64,000 bases of DNA. It comes from Nemophila menziesii (taxonomy: Eukaryota > Streptophyta > Magnoliopsida > Boraginales > Hydrophyllaceae). Of this stretch, positions 1 through 10,893 are shown one piece after another. Position numbers and translations under genes: made by a program. Below the pieces are notes generated by a model, which saw only the letters and a list, made by a program, of their open reading frames with translations, had not been told where the DNA came from and ran no database searches. The first letter of the stretch is position 1. Every line of letters begins with the position of its first letter. The DNA is taken from the NCBI GenBank assembly GCA_029959085.1, contig JARWIR010000010.1, positions 19,923,001 to 19,987,000 on the forward strand. Direction: 5' to 3'.

Positions 1-436
1 AGAATAATTATTTACTGACGACACGCTTGTCGTCGGCAAATAATGACACGCGTCAAATTCTGTACCCACAACTGTTGCTTGGCCTCCCCTAGCGAGACAC
101 GTATCGTCGGAAATTTTGGGTTTCGTCGCTAAATGAAAAGAGAGGGAAATTTGACCGTCCAAACTGGCCAATCGAATTATGGTGAAATTTTACAGACGAG
201 TTATTCGTTTGAAGATCTTCGCTAATTGACATAGCGAAGACCTTCATATGAAGAACTCATCAATATATATTTTGTTTTTAATTTTTATTCTTTTTTTCTT
301 TTTAATTCATATTTTATTTAATTGAACTCTACGCATAAACGAGAACTCGTCGGTAATTTTTTTTAATTTTTTTCCTTTTTTCCTTTATTTCTTTTTTATT
401 CCAATATTAATATTTACTATTGTCACCTTCCTACTG
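1..436. mobile_element. CACTA-like subterminal region (left block)
   Basis: This non-coding stretch is rich in short inverted motifs built on GACGACACGC, GTCGTCGG and TTCGCTA, including a 29-bp-arm hairpin at 195-261. Similar GCGACGA-type motifs fill the ends of the CACTA piece at 10256-13402, which is why I call it a CACTA subterminal region. No terminal CACTA triplet is visible because the window starts inside it. The equivalent copy at 57364-57804 is preceded by what looks like a first exon of a CACTA gene, supporting the call. From about 270 to 430 it is mainly T-rich with nothing recognisable. Confidence 0.5.
195..261. repeat. imperfect hairpin, 29-bp arms
   Basis: The arm starting GACGAGTTATTCG (195-223) pairs with the arm ending GAAGAACTCATC (233-261) around a 9-nt loop. 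The right-block copy (57559-57625) ends in CTCGTC, pairing better with the GACGAG start, so the left copy has lost a base pair. It is typical of subterminal structure in CACTA-type transposons. Confidence 0.7.
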
Positions 437-841
437 GAGTCAAATGTAATGATTTGGGGTATTTAGTCAACTATTAGAGTCAAATAAAATGATTTGGGGT
501 ATTTAGTCAACTCTTAGAGTCAATGCAGCAATTTGGGATATTTGGTCAACTATTAGAGTCAAATGTAGTGATTTGGGGGTATTTAGTCAACTCTTAGAGT
601 CAAATGTAGTGATTTGGGGTATTTAGTCAACTCTTAGACTCAAATGTAGTGATTTAGGGTATTTGGTCAACTCTTAGAGTCAAATGTAGTGATTTGGGGT
701 ATTTGGTCAACTACTAGAGTCAAATATAGTGGTTTGGGGTATTTAGTCAACTATTAGAGTCAAATGTAGGGCTTTGGGGTATTTGGTCAATTATTAGAGT
801 CAAATGTAGTGGTTTGGGGTATTTAGTCAACTCTTAGAGTC
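437..841. repeat. 41-bp minisatellite, about 10 copies
   Basis: About ten direct repeats of a roughly 41-bp unit containing GAGTCAAATGTAGTG, GATTTGGGGTATTTGG and TCAACTATTA. Units differ by scattered substitutions. The repeat ends exactly where the copia remnant begins (CCAGACCCTTG), and the same junction recurs at 58209. A related 40-bp repeat lies at 13581-13957. There are no unique spacers, so it is not CRISPR-like. Confidence 0.9.
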
Positions 842-2290
842 CAGACCCTTGAAAATGTAAGCCATGTAGGCTACAAGTGGGTATTCATACAAAAACGTAA
901 TGAAAACAATGAGTTTGTAAGATACAGGGCATGACTTGTATCACAAGGTTTTTCACAAAGAAGTGGGATCGATTATGAAGAAACATATTCTCATATAATG
1001 GATGTGATTATTCTTAGATTTTTGCTTGGTTTGGCATTTACTGAAGGAATTCATGTGCATCTGATAGATGTGGTAAAACTTACCTCTATGGATCACTCGA
1101 TAGTGATATTTTCATTAAAATACCACAAGGATTAAAAATGCATGGAGCATATAGCGCATACCCACAGGAAAATACTCAATAAAATTATAAAGAGTTTTGT
1201 ATGAATTAAATCAATCTGGACGAATGTGGTATAATTGTCTTAGTACATACCATGTCAAAGAAGGCCACATTTACAATCCCATTAGTCCATGTGTTTTCAT
1301 TAAAAAACTAATTTTGGATTTGTTATTATTGAGGTCTACGTTGATGATCTTAGTCTAATAGGGTCTCTTCATGAGCTCACAATAGCAAAAATTTATTTAT
1401 GCAAGGATTTTGAGATGTAACGTCTTGGTAAAACAAAATTCTGCCTTAGCTTGCAAATCAAACATTTGACAGATAGAACTTTTGTCCAACAATCAACATA
1501 TGTCAAAAACATCATTAAGCGATTCAATATGGATAAATCCCATCCATTGAGTTCACCTATTGTTGTACGTTGACTCGATCTACAAAAGAAAAAATTCGTC
1601 TACGTGAAGATAACAAAGAAATTCTATGCCCATAAGTATCATATCTTAATGCAATTGGTGCATTGATGTATCTTTCTAACAACACTCTTCAAACATTTCA
1701 TATAGTGTAAATTTTCTATCAAGATACAGTTCAACACCAATAATGAGACACTGAAATGACATTAAACACATAATTCGTTATATTTGTGGAACTCACGATA
1801 TGGGATTGCTATATTCAAAACATCACAAATCAAAATTGATTGGTTATGCAGATGCTTGATGTTTATCTGACCCACGTAAAGGAAGATCACAAACTGGATA
1901 TCTATTCACCTTTGGGGGCACTTCTATCTCATGGCCCTCTACAAAGCAAACCATTGACACCACATCTTCAAATCATGTTGGGATACTTTCACTTCACGAA
2001 ATAAGTCGAGAATGTGTGTGGTTAAGATCATTGACACAGCATATTCAAGGACAATGCAACCTTTATACGAAGATAATGTGCCTTGTATCGCTAAAGTCAA
2101 AGGAGGTTTCATCAAAGGTGACCAAACCAAGAACATCTCACCAAAGTTTTTCATCAAGTTTGCTCAATTGACAATTTGGCTGATTTATTCATAAAGGTGT
2201 TACCTATATCTACATTCAAGAAATTGAGACACACGATTGACATGCGCCGACATCAAGACCTTCCCTGAGATAATGATAAGAGGGGGAGAC
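842..2290 (+). pseudogene. Ty1/copia pol remnant (RT and RNase H)
   Basis: Conceptual translation in shifting frames gives copia reverse transcriptase, starting near HVGYKWVF and passing YEETYSHIMD and a YVDDL catalytic motif near 1335-1350. RNase H follows (YADA, CLSDPRKGRSQTGYLFTFGG, about 1845-1920). Stops and frameshifts break it throughout, for example TGA straight after YADA and TAA after KDFEM, so no enzyme can be made. Gag, protease and integrase are absent because the remnant starts abruptly at the minisatellite. The order RT, RNase H, polypurine-rich AGAGGGGGAG at 2279, then LTR is that of a plant copia element. The longer relative at 14985-17700 gives the missing context. Confidence 0.9.
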
Positions 2291-2472
2291 AAATACGCAC
2301 TACACTCTTTTTCTTCATCACGGTTTTTTCTTTTAGGTTTTCTCGATAAAGGTTTATAATGAGGTAGTTTTTTAATGCATATATAGAAATGTTTTATTCA
2401 GCAAATTTTTTTTCCTACTAGGTTTTTTTAGAATGGTTTTAACAAGGCATATTCTTAGGGACTAAGCGAGAG

Positions 2473-2795
2473 TGTTAGTAACCCGTATGTGGATATTCAA
2501 TTCAACCCATGACTTGTAGACAATCCCAAGACTAAAATTAAGGTTACTTATTCTCTATATAAATGATGTGGTTATCCTCTGATTGTTATAATTAAACCCT
2601 AACCGGCCGTTCCCATCAAGCTATACATTCACAATAGCCGTTATTTATATAATTTTCTTCTCATAGTCACCTATAATCTTTTTCTACTTCATCTCTTCTC
2701 CATCTCTTCTCCTAGTGTTTCTCCTTGAGTTTAATTATTTCTATTCTTTTCTGATTCTTTTATATCTCAGATCATTGGTTATTATATTTCAATCA
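2473..2795 (+). mobile_element. copia 3' LTR (left block)
   Basis: It begins TGTTAGTAACCCG after a purine-rich tract and holds a TATA box (TATATAAAT, about 2556). Other copies start at the same TGTTAG. The end is uncertain: I placed it at the CA of TTTCAATCA, just before TGTATTCGTAGAAAGGTAA, which looks like a splice donor of the neighbouring E2 gene. No matching 5' LTR is in the window. Transcription from it would run right, into the E2 fragment. Confidence 0.65.
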
Positions 2796-3776
2796 TGTAT
2801 TCGTAGAAAGGTAAATTTTAATAGTTCCATTTTATTTAATTACTTGTAGTTCTTCTTGTATGTTCTTTGTCAAAAAATTATATAGTATCTATATAAAAGT
2901 TATTTTTATAGATATTATATGTTCTTTTTTTATTTGTTATCTAATTCAAAATAACAATTCTGTAAGTCATCATTATTCTTGACCGTGAGATATTTTTTAT
3001 ATTTTGAAAATGATTGATTATCTTGGTATTATTAATTTAAGAGTAATTTCATTAGCTCAACTGATATCTCTTTTAAAAGTTGTGATTTTTCTTTAAGATG
3101 ATTTGATTCATTTATGGTTCCTTTTTTTGTAGTTCAATAAATGAATGGCTCTTGAAATTTACTTGAACATGAAATATATAAAGAAATGATAATTTAAAGT
3201 TAAAGTTTACTAATATGTAATATTTTTATGATCAGTATTTTTGCTTTTTTGTAACTGATTAATTTCCAGAGAACCGAAAAGGACACAAGCTATGTTGGAG
3301 ATATAAAATTGTGATTATTAAAGAAGTTGCTAAGGAAACCTGTAAGATTATAACTTAACTTAGTTATGTTGTCTGAACAGGGTCTACAATTTTGACATTG
3401 TAAGTGATGATGTAACCGGTCATACATATCTAAACTTCGGGCAACCAATTTCATCTAAATGCAGCAGATACATCACCAAGAAATGGAAGATACTTGAGAA
3501 AAGTCTTCTAGATTCGATCTACCTAGTGTTTGAAATATGAATGGATTTGCTGAGCGCTGTAATTGTTGGTGATCCGGGTTCTCCTTATCACGATGGTCTC
3601 TTCTTCTTTGATGTTCTTTTACCTCCAGATTACCCTCAAAGTCCCTCAAACGTGTTATATCTGTCTCGTGGCCTTCTTAAAGGAGACTAACAAGGAAGGT
3701 GAAGACAAGCCTAATCGTAAAGTACGGTTCGAAAAGCTTAAAAACACATTTAAAGTTTGTGTTATTGGGGAAAAAT
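2796..3776 (+). pseudogene. fragment of a large ubiquitin-conjugating enzyme (E2) gene
   Basis: An intron-like AT-rich stretch (2815-3269) leads to a short exon after ATTTCCAG (3270), then a second intron ending in ACAG near 3380. The next exon reads FDIVSDDVTGHTYLN, then KKWKILEKSLLDSIY, then MDLLSAVIVGDPGSPYHDG and FFFDVLLPPDYP. This is the start of the UBC fold as in the large plant E2 enzymes of the UBC24/PHO2 and PFU group. A TGA interrupts it before MDLL (3538). The sequence leaves the family after YPQSP, so the catalytic Cys region is missing. The retained introns show genomic DNA capture, not a processed copy. The tail encoding KETNKEGEDKP is not recognised. An inactive relic. Confidence 0.8.
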
Positions 3777-3950
3777 GAAAATGTAATGTATAACATATTT
3801 CATATACTAAGGTCATTTTTAGTCCTTGCGTTTTCATTCTCATAACTGTCCTACTGGGATTTATATATTAATCCCTAATAATTTGAATTTGATAGACATT
3901 TTTTGGTTCCAAACATAATATATTAAAACTAATAAAAACCGATTACAAAA

Positions 3951-5264
3951 TTAGCCAATTCCTGAAGATAAGGCATCAGAGTTGTTAAAGTAATCTAGCC
4001 TAATTGGTATCACATTAGAATGTGAGCCGTTCGAGTTGCTAAGTAGCTTTCGTTTGGCTAATCCATCAGCTAAGACATTCCCATCCCTACCAGTCCATTT
4101 AAAGATAGGTTTACAAGTTTCCGATATAAAATAAATACTCTTAATAATATTACAAATCTTAGGAATATGAATAAATTTGTTCATCTCTAAAGGAAGCATA
4201 ATCCTTTGGCAGTCACTCTCTATAATTGCTTTTGATTCCTTCAAATCACGAGCAATTACACAAGTTTTAAGTATACCAAGGGCTGCTGCTTCAATTGGAG
4301 ACTCCATATTCACTTCCCAAGCTTTGCTTTCCAGTACCTTGCCATTACAGTCCCTGTTAACACACGCAATATCAGCTTTATTATTATAAAATGCTGCATC
4401 ACAATTTATTTTAATAAAGTCTTTAGTAGGGGGAATCCATTTGTTATTGCAATTCACTTTGTTATTGACTTTATTATTTCTTCCATTATCCAGAAGAGCT
4501 GGATGGTTTTTACCTTCACTTTCTTTGTCTTTTATATCCTTCAGTTTTGTGATAACATCATTAGGTATATTAATATTATTATAGGCATCCCAATCTCTTT
4601 TCGCATTACCGACAGTAGTACTAGAGTCTAGCTTGATAAATTTGTATTTATTATCATTTCTAGCTTTCCAGATATGCCAAAGTAGAAAACATATTCTTTC
4701 CATAGTAAAGTTATTTTCTAACCTTTTTTTTTTCATATTCCTACAGATACTTTCCATCCAAGAGTCCATTCTAGAATTCTGGTTGCAAGTATGTATATTG
4801 AACTCAGAAGCTAGCCATATAGCTCTAGCCCATTCACAATTAAGTAGTAAGTGTTCAGTGGATTCAATCTCTTTGTTACATATATCACATGTAGGTGTTT
4901 TTATAGCTTTCTTGTTGTATACATTCTCATTTGTGGGTAAGATATTTTTAAGAGCTCTCCACATGAAATTTTTTACTTTAGGAATTAAATTTAAATTCCA
5001 CCTAATTTTCCATAAATCTGTACTAATAATATGAGATGATGAAGGTTTTAATTCACCTTTGTTCTGACTCATTTTATCATGATTCTCTTTTAGTACTTGA
5101 TAACATTTCTTAACTATATATGAGCCATCCTGATCTATATTCCAAAAGGGAATATCTTCACCACCTGAATAAAGGATAAAGGTATTGAGAATAATCTCAG
5201 CTATCTCAGGGTTAAACTCCTGTTTTACAATAGTTTCGTTCCATTTTCTATCATCCTTTTTCAT
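3951..5264 (-). pseudogene. LINE ORF2 C-terminal part: zinc-binding RVT and RNase H
   Basis: An open stretch of 437 codons. Around residues 80-155 it matches the zf-RVT domain, with LWKIRWNLNLIPKVKNFMWR and the Cys/His set CDICNKEIESTEHLLLNC. Around residues 285-420 it matches the plant RNase H (RVT_3) fold, with acidic positions in INCDAAF, IEAAALGIL, ESDCQR and GNVLADGLAK. In an active element this is the C-terminal part of the ORF2 polyprotein, which would remove template RNA after copying. Here it is separated from the RT by stops or frameshifts between 5265 and 5662. The right-block copy (60869-62099) has G in place of D in ESDC, so this copy is the better preserved. Confidence 0.9.
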
Positions 5265-5662
5265 AAAAACAATAACATTAATAGCTATACCTTTATTAGG
5301 TTTAATAATATTGGATTTACCATGAAGCCATATTTCCTTATGGATATTAATAGTAGTACCATTACCAAATTTTCATCTAATGTTATCTTTAATAGTTTTT
5401 ATTCCACTCACTAGACTTCTCCAACCCCATGAGGGTGAGTGTCCTAGTTGAGCTTCTAGAAAAGAATCATTGGGGAAGTTCTTACCTTTAAGTAATTTAA
5501 AAAGCATAGAGTCTTGTTTATTAAGAATGTTTCAAGATTGTTTTCCCAAGAGTGCTAGGTTCATGAGATGTAAATCTCTAAACCCTAACCCTCCTGAGTA
5601 TTACTTTTTGTTAACTTGTCCCATTTTTTCCAATGAACCTTTTTCTTACCATTGCAGCCCCA
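5265..5662 (-). pseudogene. LINE ORF2 linker, frame-broken
   Basis: It joins the RT to the zinc-binding domain. The right-block copy keeps an open part here (62208-62399) with LALLGKQSWNIL, NFPNDSFLEA and GHSPSWGWRS, which are usual in plant non-LTR elements between RT and zf-RVT. In the left copy, single-base changes break the frame. Confidence 0.75.
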
Positions 5663-6883
5663 CTAAAAATTAGAGATTTGCGAGGAGATAAGGTCATAAA
5701 TCTTTTTTGGGATAAGTAAAGAAGACATATAATAATTTAGTAAACTTTGTAAGACAACTTTAATAAGTATCTCCTTACCTGCAGCTGAGAGAAATAGGTT
5801 TTTCAAATTTTTGGTTTTTTGTAAAGTTTTTTCTACTAAAAAGTTATGGTCTTTTACTTTGGACCTACTCCATTCCGTGGGTAGACGAAGATACTTCCCT
5901 AAATTATTTGTAATTGGCATATTCAATCTTTTAGCAAAAATATTTTGTAAAAAGATAGGTGTATTTGGACTAAATTTAATTCCACATTTATTTAAATTAA
6001 GTTTCATACCAGTTGAATAGTTGTACCTATTTATAACATCTTTAAAACTTTCAATTTCTAAATTGGTAGCATTCATAAAGAAAATACTATCATCAGCGAA
6101 AAGTAAATGAGAAATAGGTGGGGTAGCTTTTTCTATTTTAATACCTTTCATATTGTTGCTATCCATCTTTTTTTTAACAAGTGTTGAAAGTAATTGAGTG
6201 GTTATACAAAAAAGTAAAGGAGAAAGGGGGTCCTCTTGTAGCAAGCCCCTTTGGGGTTTATCAATTTTAACAGGGTAACCATTGATCAGAATAGAATAAG
6301 TTACTGAGTTAACACATCTCATAATTTTGCTAATCCATTTGTTATCAAAACCCATTCTAATCATAATATACTTAAGGCAATACCATTCCATGTTTTCTTA
6401 GGCCTTTTGTATATCTGTTTTTATCGTCATATAATACTTCTTAGTATCTCGTTTATTTTTAATAAAATGTATTACCTCGTGTGTTATCATTGTATTCTCC
6501 TGAATATGCCTTCCAGGTATAAACGCTGATTGATTTTCATCAATCAAAATGTTTAAAACCGGTTGCATTCTATTCACGATAATTTTCACCAAGATTTTAT
6601 AAATAAAGTTGGAACAACTTATAGGGAGAAAATGTTTAATAGAGTTAGGTTTCGGAATTTTTGGTATAAGCGAGATAAAGGTCTGGTTTAGATCATCTAA
6701 GGAGCCTTCATTGTACCAAAAATCATTGATAACTCTAATGACATCCAGTTTGATAATGTTCCAATATTTTCTATATAAGAAACCAGGGTAGCCGTCAGGG
6801 CAAGGGGCTTTATTAGCCCCGAGTTCATTTATTTCCCTTTCAATTTCTTCAATCTCAAGTTTTTCGTTAAGATTAGTATTCAT
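5663..6883 (-). pseudogene. LINE reverse transcriptase domain
   Basis: Two adjacent open stretches (6398-6883 and 5663-6391) together cover the non-LTR RT. In order: NKAPCPDGYPGF, a variant of the usual KAPGPDG motif; ISLIPKIPKP; ENQSAFIPGRHIQEN; then PQRGLLQEDPLSPLLF, a damaged form of the usual RGLRQGDPLSP; then HLLFADDSIFFMN with the FADD catalytic pair; and LNLNKC. The frame breaks at about 6392-6397. RQGDP to LQEDP and GPDG to CPDG are changes in conserved places, so even a repaired frame might be poorly active. The right-block copy keeps RQGD and GPDG but has T for P after the D. Confidence 0.93.
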
Positions 6884-7043
6884 ATGATCAGTGATGGTAG
6901 GACTATATTATCCAAAATAGGATCATAGTATCTCTCCCCCACTGTCTTAAAAATGTTATTAAAGTAATTTTTTATTTCAACATTTATATCCGAGAAAGTT
7001 TCCACCCAATTACCATCTTTCGTATTTAATATAGTAATCGTGT

Positions 7044-8153
7044 TTATTTTTCTTTTTTATTTCGTGGAAGCATGGAAAAAAAAGGTATTTCTATCACCCT
7101 TTTAAGCCATAAGTTTCTAGACCTTGAGGCCCAAAAGTCCTCCTCTTTTTTCAAAATTTCTTCCACTAATTTTATAGTATTATTATACTCAGTCCAATCT
7201 TTTGTTAGGGGATCATTGTAAATCATTTCTAACTTTTTTATATGTTTATTAATGATTTTCTTGTTATTGTCAAATTTGATCTTACTCCATTTAGTAAGTA
7301 AAGATTTACATTTCTCAAGCTTATATGAGAGGGCATTTCTAAGAAGTCCATTGGGGCAATTTTTTATTTTCCAGACTTTTTTGATAATATCAAGGCATTC
7401 AGATTCCTCAATCCAACTATTTTCAAAATAAAAGGGCATATCTTTCTTAATATGGTTTTCATTTAATATGAGAATTTGTGGGGCATGATCTAACCCTAGA
7501 GCTGGTAAAAGTGCAATCTGAGCTGAAGGGTATAGATCGTTCCAAGTTTTATTACAAAAGGCTCTATCAATGAGGGATTTTATCATTTCCTCATTATTTC
7601 TTTTGTTTGTCCAAGAGAATTTACACCCTCTGGTGACAATTTCATCAAGCTTGTGATGTTTTATAAATCCATTAAACATATTCATGTATTTATTGACTTT
7701 ACTATTTCCCCCTTTTTTATCAGAGGTGTATCTTATGTTGTTAAAGTCACCAATAAGCATCCAAGGGGCATCATTAATAGGTTTACAGTTTGCATAAAGT
7801 TTGAGACAATCCTCTTTATTTTTATCTAAAGGGGCTCCATAAACAAAGGTAGATTGAGTTTCTATACCATCGTTTTTAATTTTGCAATGCATATGATTTA
7901 TAGATTTACTAACCACCGTAACTTCATAATTATTTTTAATAAAAATTGCAAGTCCTCCGCTAAATCCTATAGGTACTACGATCTCAAGGAGAGTCATATT
8001 AGTAATTTTTTCGAGTTTTTTAACAGATTTATATAATTTTTTTGTTTCCGAAAGAAATAGTACATGAGGCCGATATTTAGCAACCATATCAGCTAGGGTC
8101 TGGACTGTCAAGGTGTTGCCAATACCCTGACAGTTCCAGGATAAGTGTATCAT
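7044..8153 (-). pseudogene. LINE apurinic-type endonuclease domain
   Basis: This open stretch of 369 codons begins MIHLSWNCQGIGN, the classic start of plant L1 ORF2. Endonuclease/exonuclease/phosphatase motifs follow: FLSETK near residue 33, WMLIGDFNNIR near 130, LIDRAFCN near 190 and a terminal-type GLDHAPQIL near 222. In a working element it nicks target DNA to prime reverse transcription. The frame is open through the whole domain and on to residue 369, then stops before the RT, with 6884-7043 shifted. Its start overlaps the end of the ORF1 stretch by four bases. Confidence 0.92.
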
Positions 8154-9999
8154 TGAGGGTGAAGGGGTTGATCTAGGTCAACCCCGCAAACCTTGTCAGC
8201 ACTTGAATTATCCTTCTTCGAACCCGAGCTACTAGCTTCGTCAATACCAATGTCTCTTTCCTTTGTAGCTTCAGTCTCTTGTTCTTCTTTATCCATGTTA
8301 ACACTTTCAATCAACTCTCCTTTTCTAGCTGCCCAAAGTGATTTTTGTCGCTTATTATTTGATTGAGTAGTGTTGTTCTTCTTAACCTTTAAACTCTTGG
8401 ATTTGATTGATAATCTGGTGTTAAACTCTCCAAATAATTTCTTTTTCATAATAGATAATTGAGAGCCCTCAATACTCACACTATCTCTGAAAATGGAGGT
8501 GGCTGATTGAGATGAAGTGAAGTTGAGTGATATGTTTGGTTTGGGTGTGGTGAACACATAGGAAATTTGAGGGTTTTGGGTAGGAGATGAAGTGTTGAGA
8601 GAAGTCGAGATGGTAGAGATTGGGGATTTAGGGTTAATTGTTTTATCCAATTGAGTAGAGTGGTTTGGGTTTTTTTGTCTCTGAGTTGGGGTTTGGGTTG
8701 TGAGAAGTTAAAAGATTGTTGGGTAGTATGACATTTGGGCTTTTACTAAAATTTGGTGGGCTGACATAAGTGCCAAAGGTTAAGTTGTTCTTTGGGCTGG
8801 ACTTTTGTTTAATTTTTTGAGAAAGGAATCAGCCAACGTGGCTAACTTCTTTTCCTTCTCAGAATAAAAAGTTGAATTTTTTTCTTTTTCCTTCATTTTC
8901 GTATCAGACAAAGACAAACCCTCACCATTACCTTCCTTACGCTTCTCTATCTTCCTTCCCACTACCAGTCCTTTGTTTTGTCGTTAACTAAATTCGTACC
9001 AAATTTGAAAACATTCGTAGTACCTGAAGCACCGTTATCGTTAGTGGTCCTGTTAGTGAGTTGATTGCTGAGTTCTGAGTTATCTTCAACCACCGAGTTG
9101 TTTCGATTGCGATTAAGGGTAGGTGCAATTCTTGTAGAAATTTTGTAATTAGCAATTTTACTTTTGTTTGTGTTCATATCTTGTGAAGTCATATAAGTAG
9201 GACCCCTTGATGATGTCTTTATCCAAGCTCCTAATTTAGGCGTGAACTTGGGGTTTTGACATTTGTAATTCTTATTGTTCTATTAATGACCAAATAGACC
9301 ACACCCATAGTAGACTTGGCAAATACTTCATAGGTGAATTTGATCCAAGCCGTTGTAGCTTCTGTTTCCCAATAGTTGATGCCTGAAAGGAGTGGGGTTG
9401 ATAAGTTCCAGTCGATTTGGACTTTAGTAATAGATTTTTCATCTATGTTCAGATCTTCTGGTAATATAATAAAGTGGACTTTTCCAAAATAGCTCATCAT
9501 CTTTTCAATACAGTATTTTTTTTGATAAATTTGTTGGGATTCCCATGAGTTGAATCCATACAGTAGTTTGGTTGGCCTCATTTTTTTCGAGACTGTTGTA
9601 TTCTCTGATTGCAAAATGTTTTCCTTGTATTGTCCAGGGCCTCTGATTCCAGACTTTCCTTATATCTTTCTCATTTTTGAATTTGATGGTGAAGACATTA
9701 GCAGCACATCTCTCAGGTTCAACATGTTCAGTAAGAGACCAATACTTGTTGATTTGATTTTTGATAAAAATGTGGTTTACCTTTTCCATTGCTAGTAGCT
9801 TAGCAGTAATTTTGAATTCTTTAGCATGTTTGTACACTAAGTTATTATCTGGTGTGATAACAAGAGCTTTGTTTTTTGCTAGGGGTGAGAAGGAGCATAG
9901 AAATCCATGGCAAGAGGATTTGAATGCAGGACGGGAGGGAGAGAAAAAGAAGCTGAAAGGTTGAAAAAACACGAGGAGAGGAAGAGTGATGTAGTGCAT
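8150..9999 (-). pseudogene. LINE ORF1 (DUF4283-type nucleic-acid-binding protein), broken
   Basis: The N-terminal part (9505-9999) carries the DUF4283 domain found in ORF1 of plant L1 elements, with KHAKEFKITAKLLAMEKVN, WNQRPWTIQGKHFAIREY and TVWIQLMGIPTNL. The next overlapping piece (9231-9614) continues in another frame with PEDLNIDEKSITKVQIDWN, so there is a frameshift near 9510. The remaining pieces (8962-9192, 8780-8962, 8150-8650) are Ser/Thr/Lys-rich and low in complexity. No zinc knuckle is seen. In an active element ORF1 would bind the element RNA. 10000-10160 is presumed 5' UTR. Confidence 0.8.
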
Positions 10000-10893
10000 G
10001 GATTGTTGTAATAATAAATAACACTAGATCAAGGGAGGAAACACCTAAAATGTAGGGATTTTAGGTGTTAGGATGGTTTGGAAAATTAGGATTGGTGTTT
10101 GTTTGAGAGGAGAGAGGATATAGATAATTTCATAGCTAAGTGTTTGTTGAACTCAGTTGAAATTTGATAGATAGATTTGAAGTTTTGTAGATTTCTTTAT
10201 AATCATATCTCAGCATATGCATATTAATTTGCAGTGCATTAATTAATACCCTAAACACTACTACACGTAATCTCTTTCGCGAGGACATTTGTCGTTACAA
10301 AAGAACGTAAAAGTCGTCGCTAAAGATACGAGAAGCCTTTCGCGAGGACATGTCATCGTGAAAGGTTTCTCGCTAAACATTCGTCGCGAGTTACACGTTG
10401 TTGCGACGACGTGGCCGGCCGTCGCGTAAGGCCACACTCTTTTACGATGACACACGGTTGTCGCAAGATATATGTCTTTTGCGACGGGCATGTTTCTCGC
10501 GAAAGAGCTATCAACCGCGACGACTGTTCAGTCGCTACTGATGGATGGTTTTTAACGAGGATCTCTTTTACGACAAAAAGTTCCTCGTTAAAGCCTTTTT
10601 TTAATTTTTTTTCATCTTTTTTTGTTCATTTTTTGTATTTTATTTTAGAAACTAATTAAATAAATGAATAAATTTAAAGAAAACCGAGAATGTAATATAA
10701 ACCCGAACCATCTCGGTCAAACATAAACATCCAAAAAAACATAAAAACAACAAACCAAAAGTCATAGTCAAAATACAAAACACTCAAATATAGTTAGATA
10801 ACGTCAAAACATAGATAAAAACACGTAAAACTAAGGTATATGTCTTCATCGGAATCAGATGTCGGATCGGCCGAAGTAGTGTGTCATGGAGGA

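Larger units (their letters stand above)
3897..10160 (-). mobile_element. near full-length L1-type LINE, minus strand
   Basis: It is bounded by the 11-bp direct repeat AATTTGATAGA at 3886-3896 and 10161-10171, the expected target duplication. The 3' end on the minus strand is a short A-rich tail (CCAAAAAATG). The order from the 5' end is ORF1, endonuclease, reverse transcriptase, zinc-binding domain and RNase H, as in plant L1 elements. The sequence at 26130-26250 resembles an uninterrupted version of the target region, with AATTTGATATACAGATTTG where the LINE sits. Several frames are broken, so it is probably inactive. A second copy begins at 60838 at the same site inside the duplicated block. 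Confidence 0.9.

Noticed and set aside
437..841. CRISPR-like array
   Set aside because: Direct repeats without unique spacers, in a plant nuclear context; it is a minisatellite.
2280..2472. LTR starting right after AGAGGGGGAG
   Set aside because: No TG start there. The TGTTAG start after the second purine-rich tract is constant in all copies and fits copia structure better.
5470..5673. Plus-strand open frames across both LINE copies
   Set aside because: Shadows of the minus-strand ORF2.
3951..10160. Active LINE
   Set aside because: RT and ORF1 frames are broken and conserved RT residues are changed.
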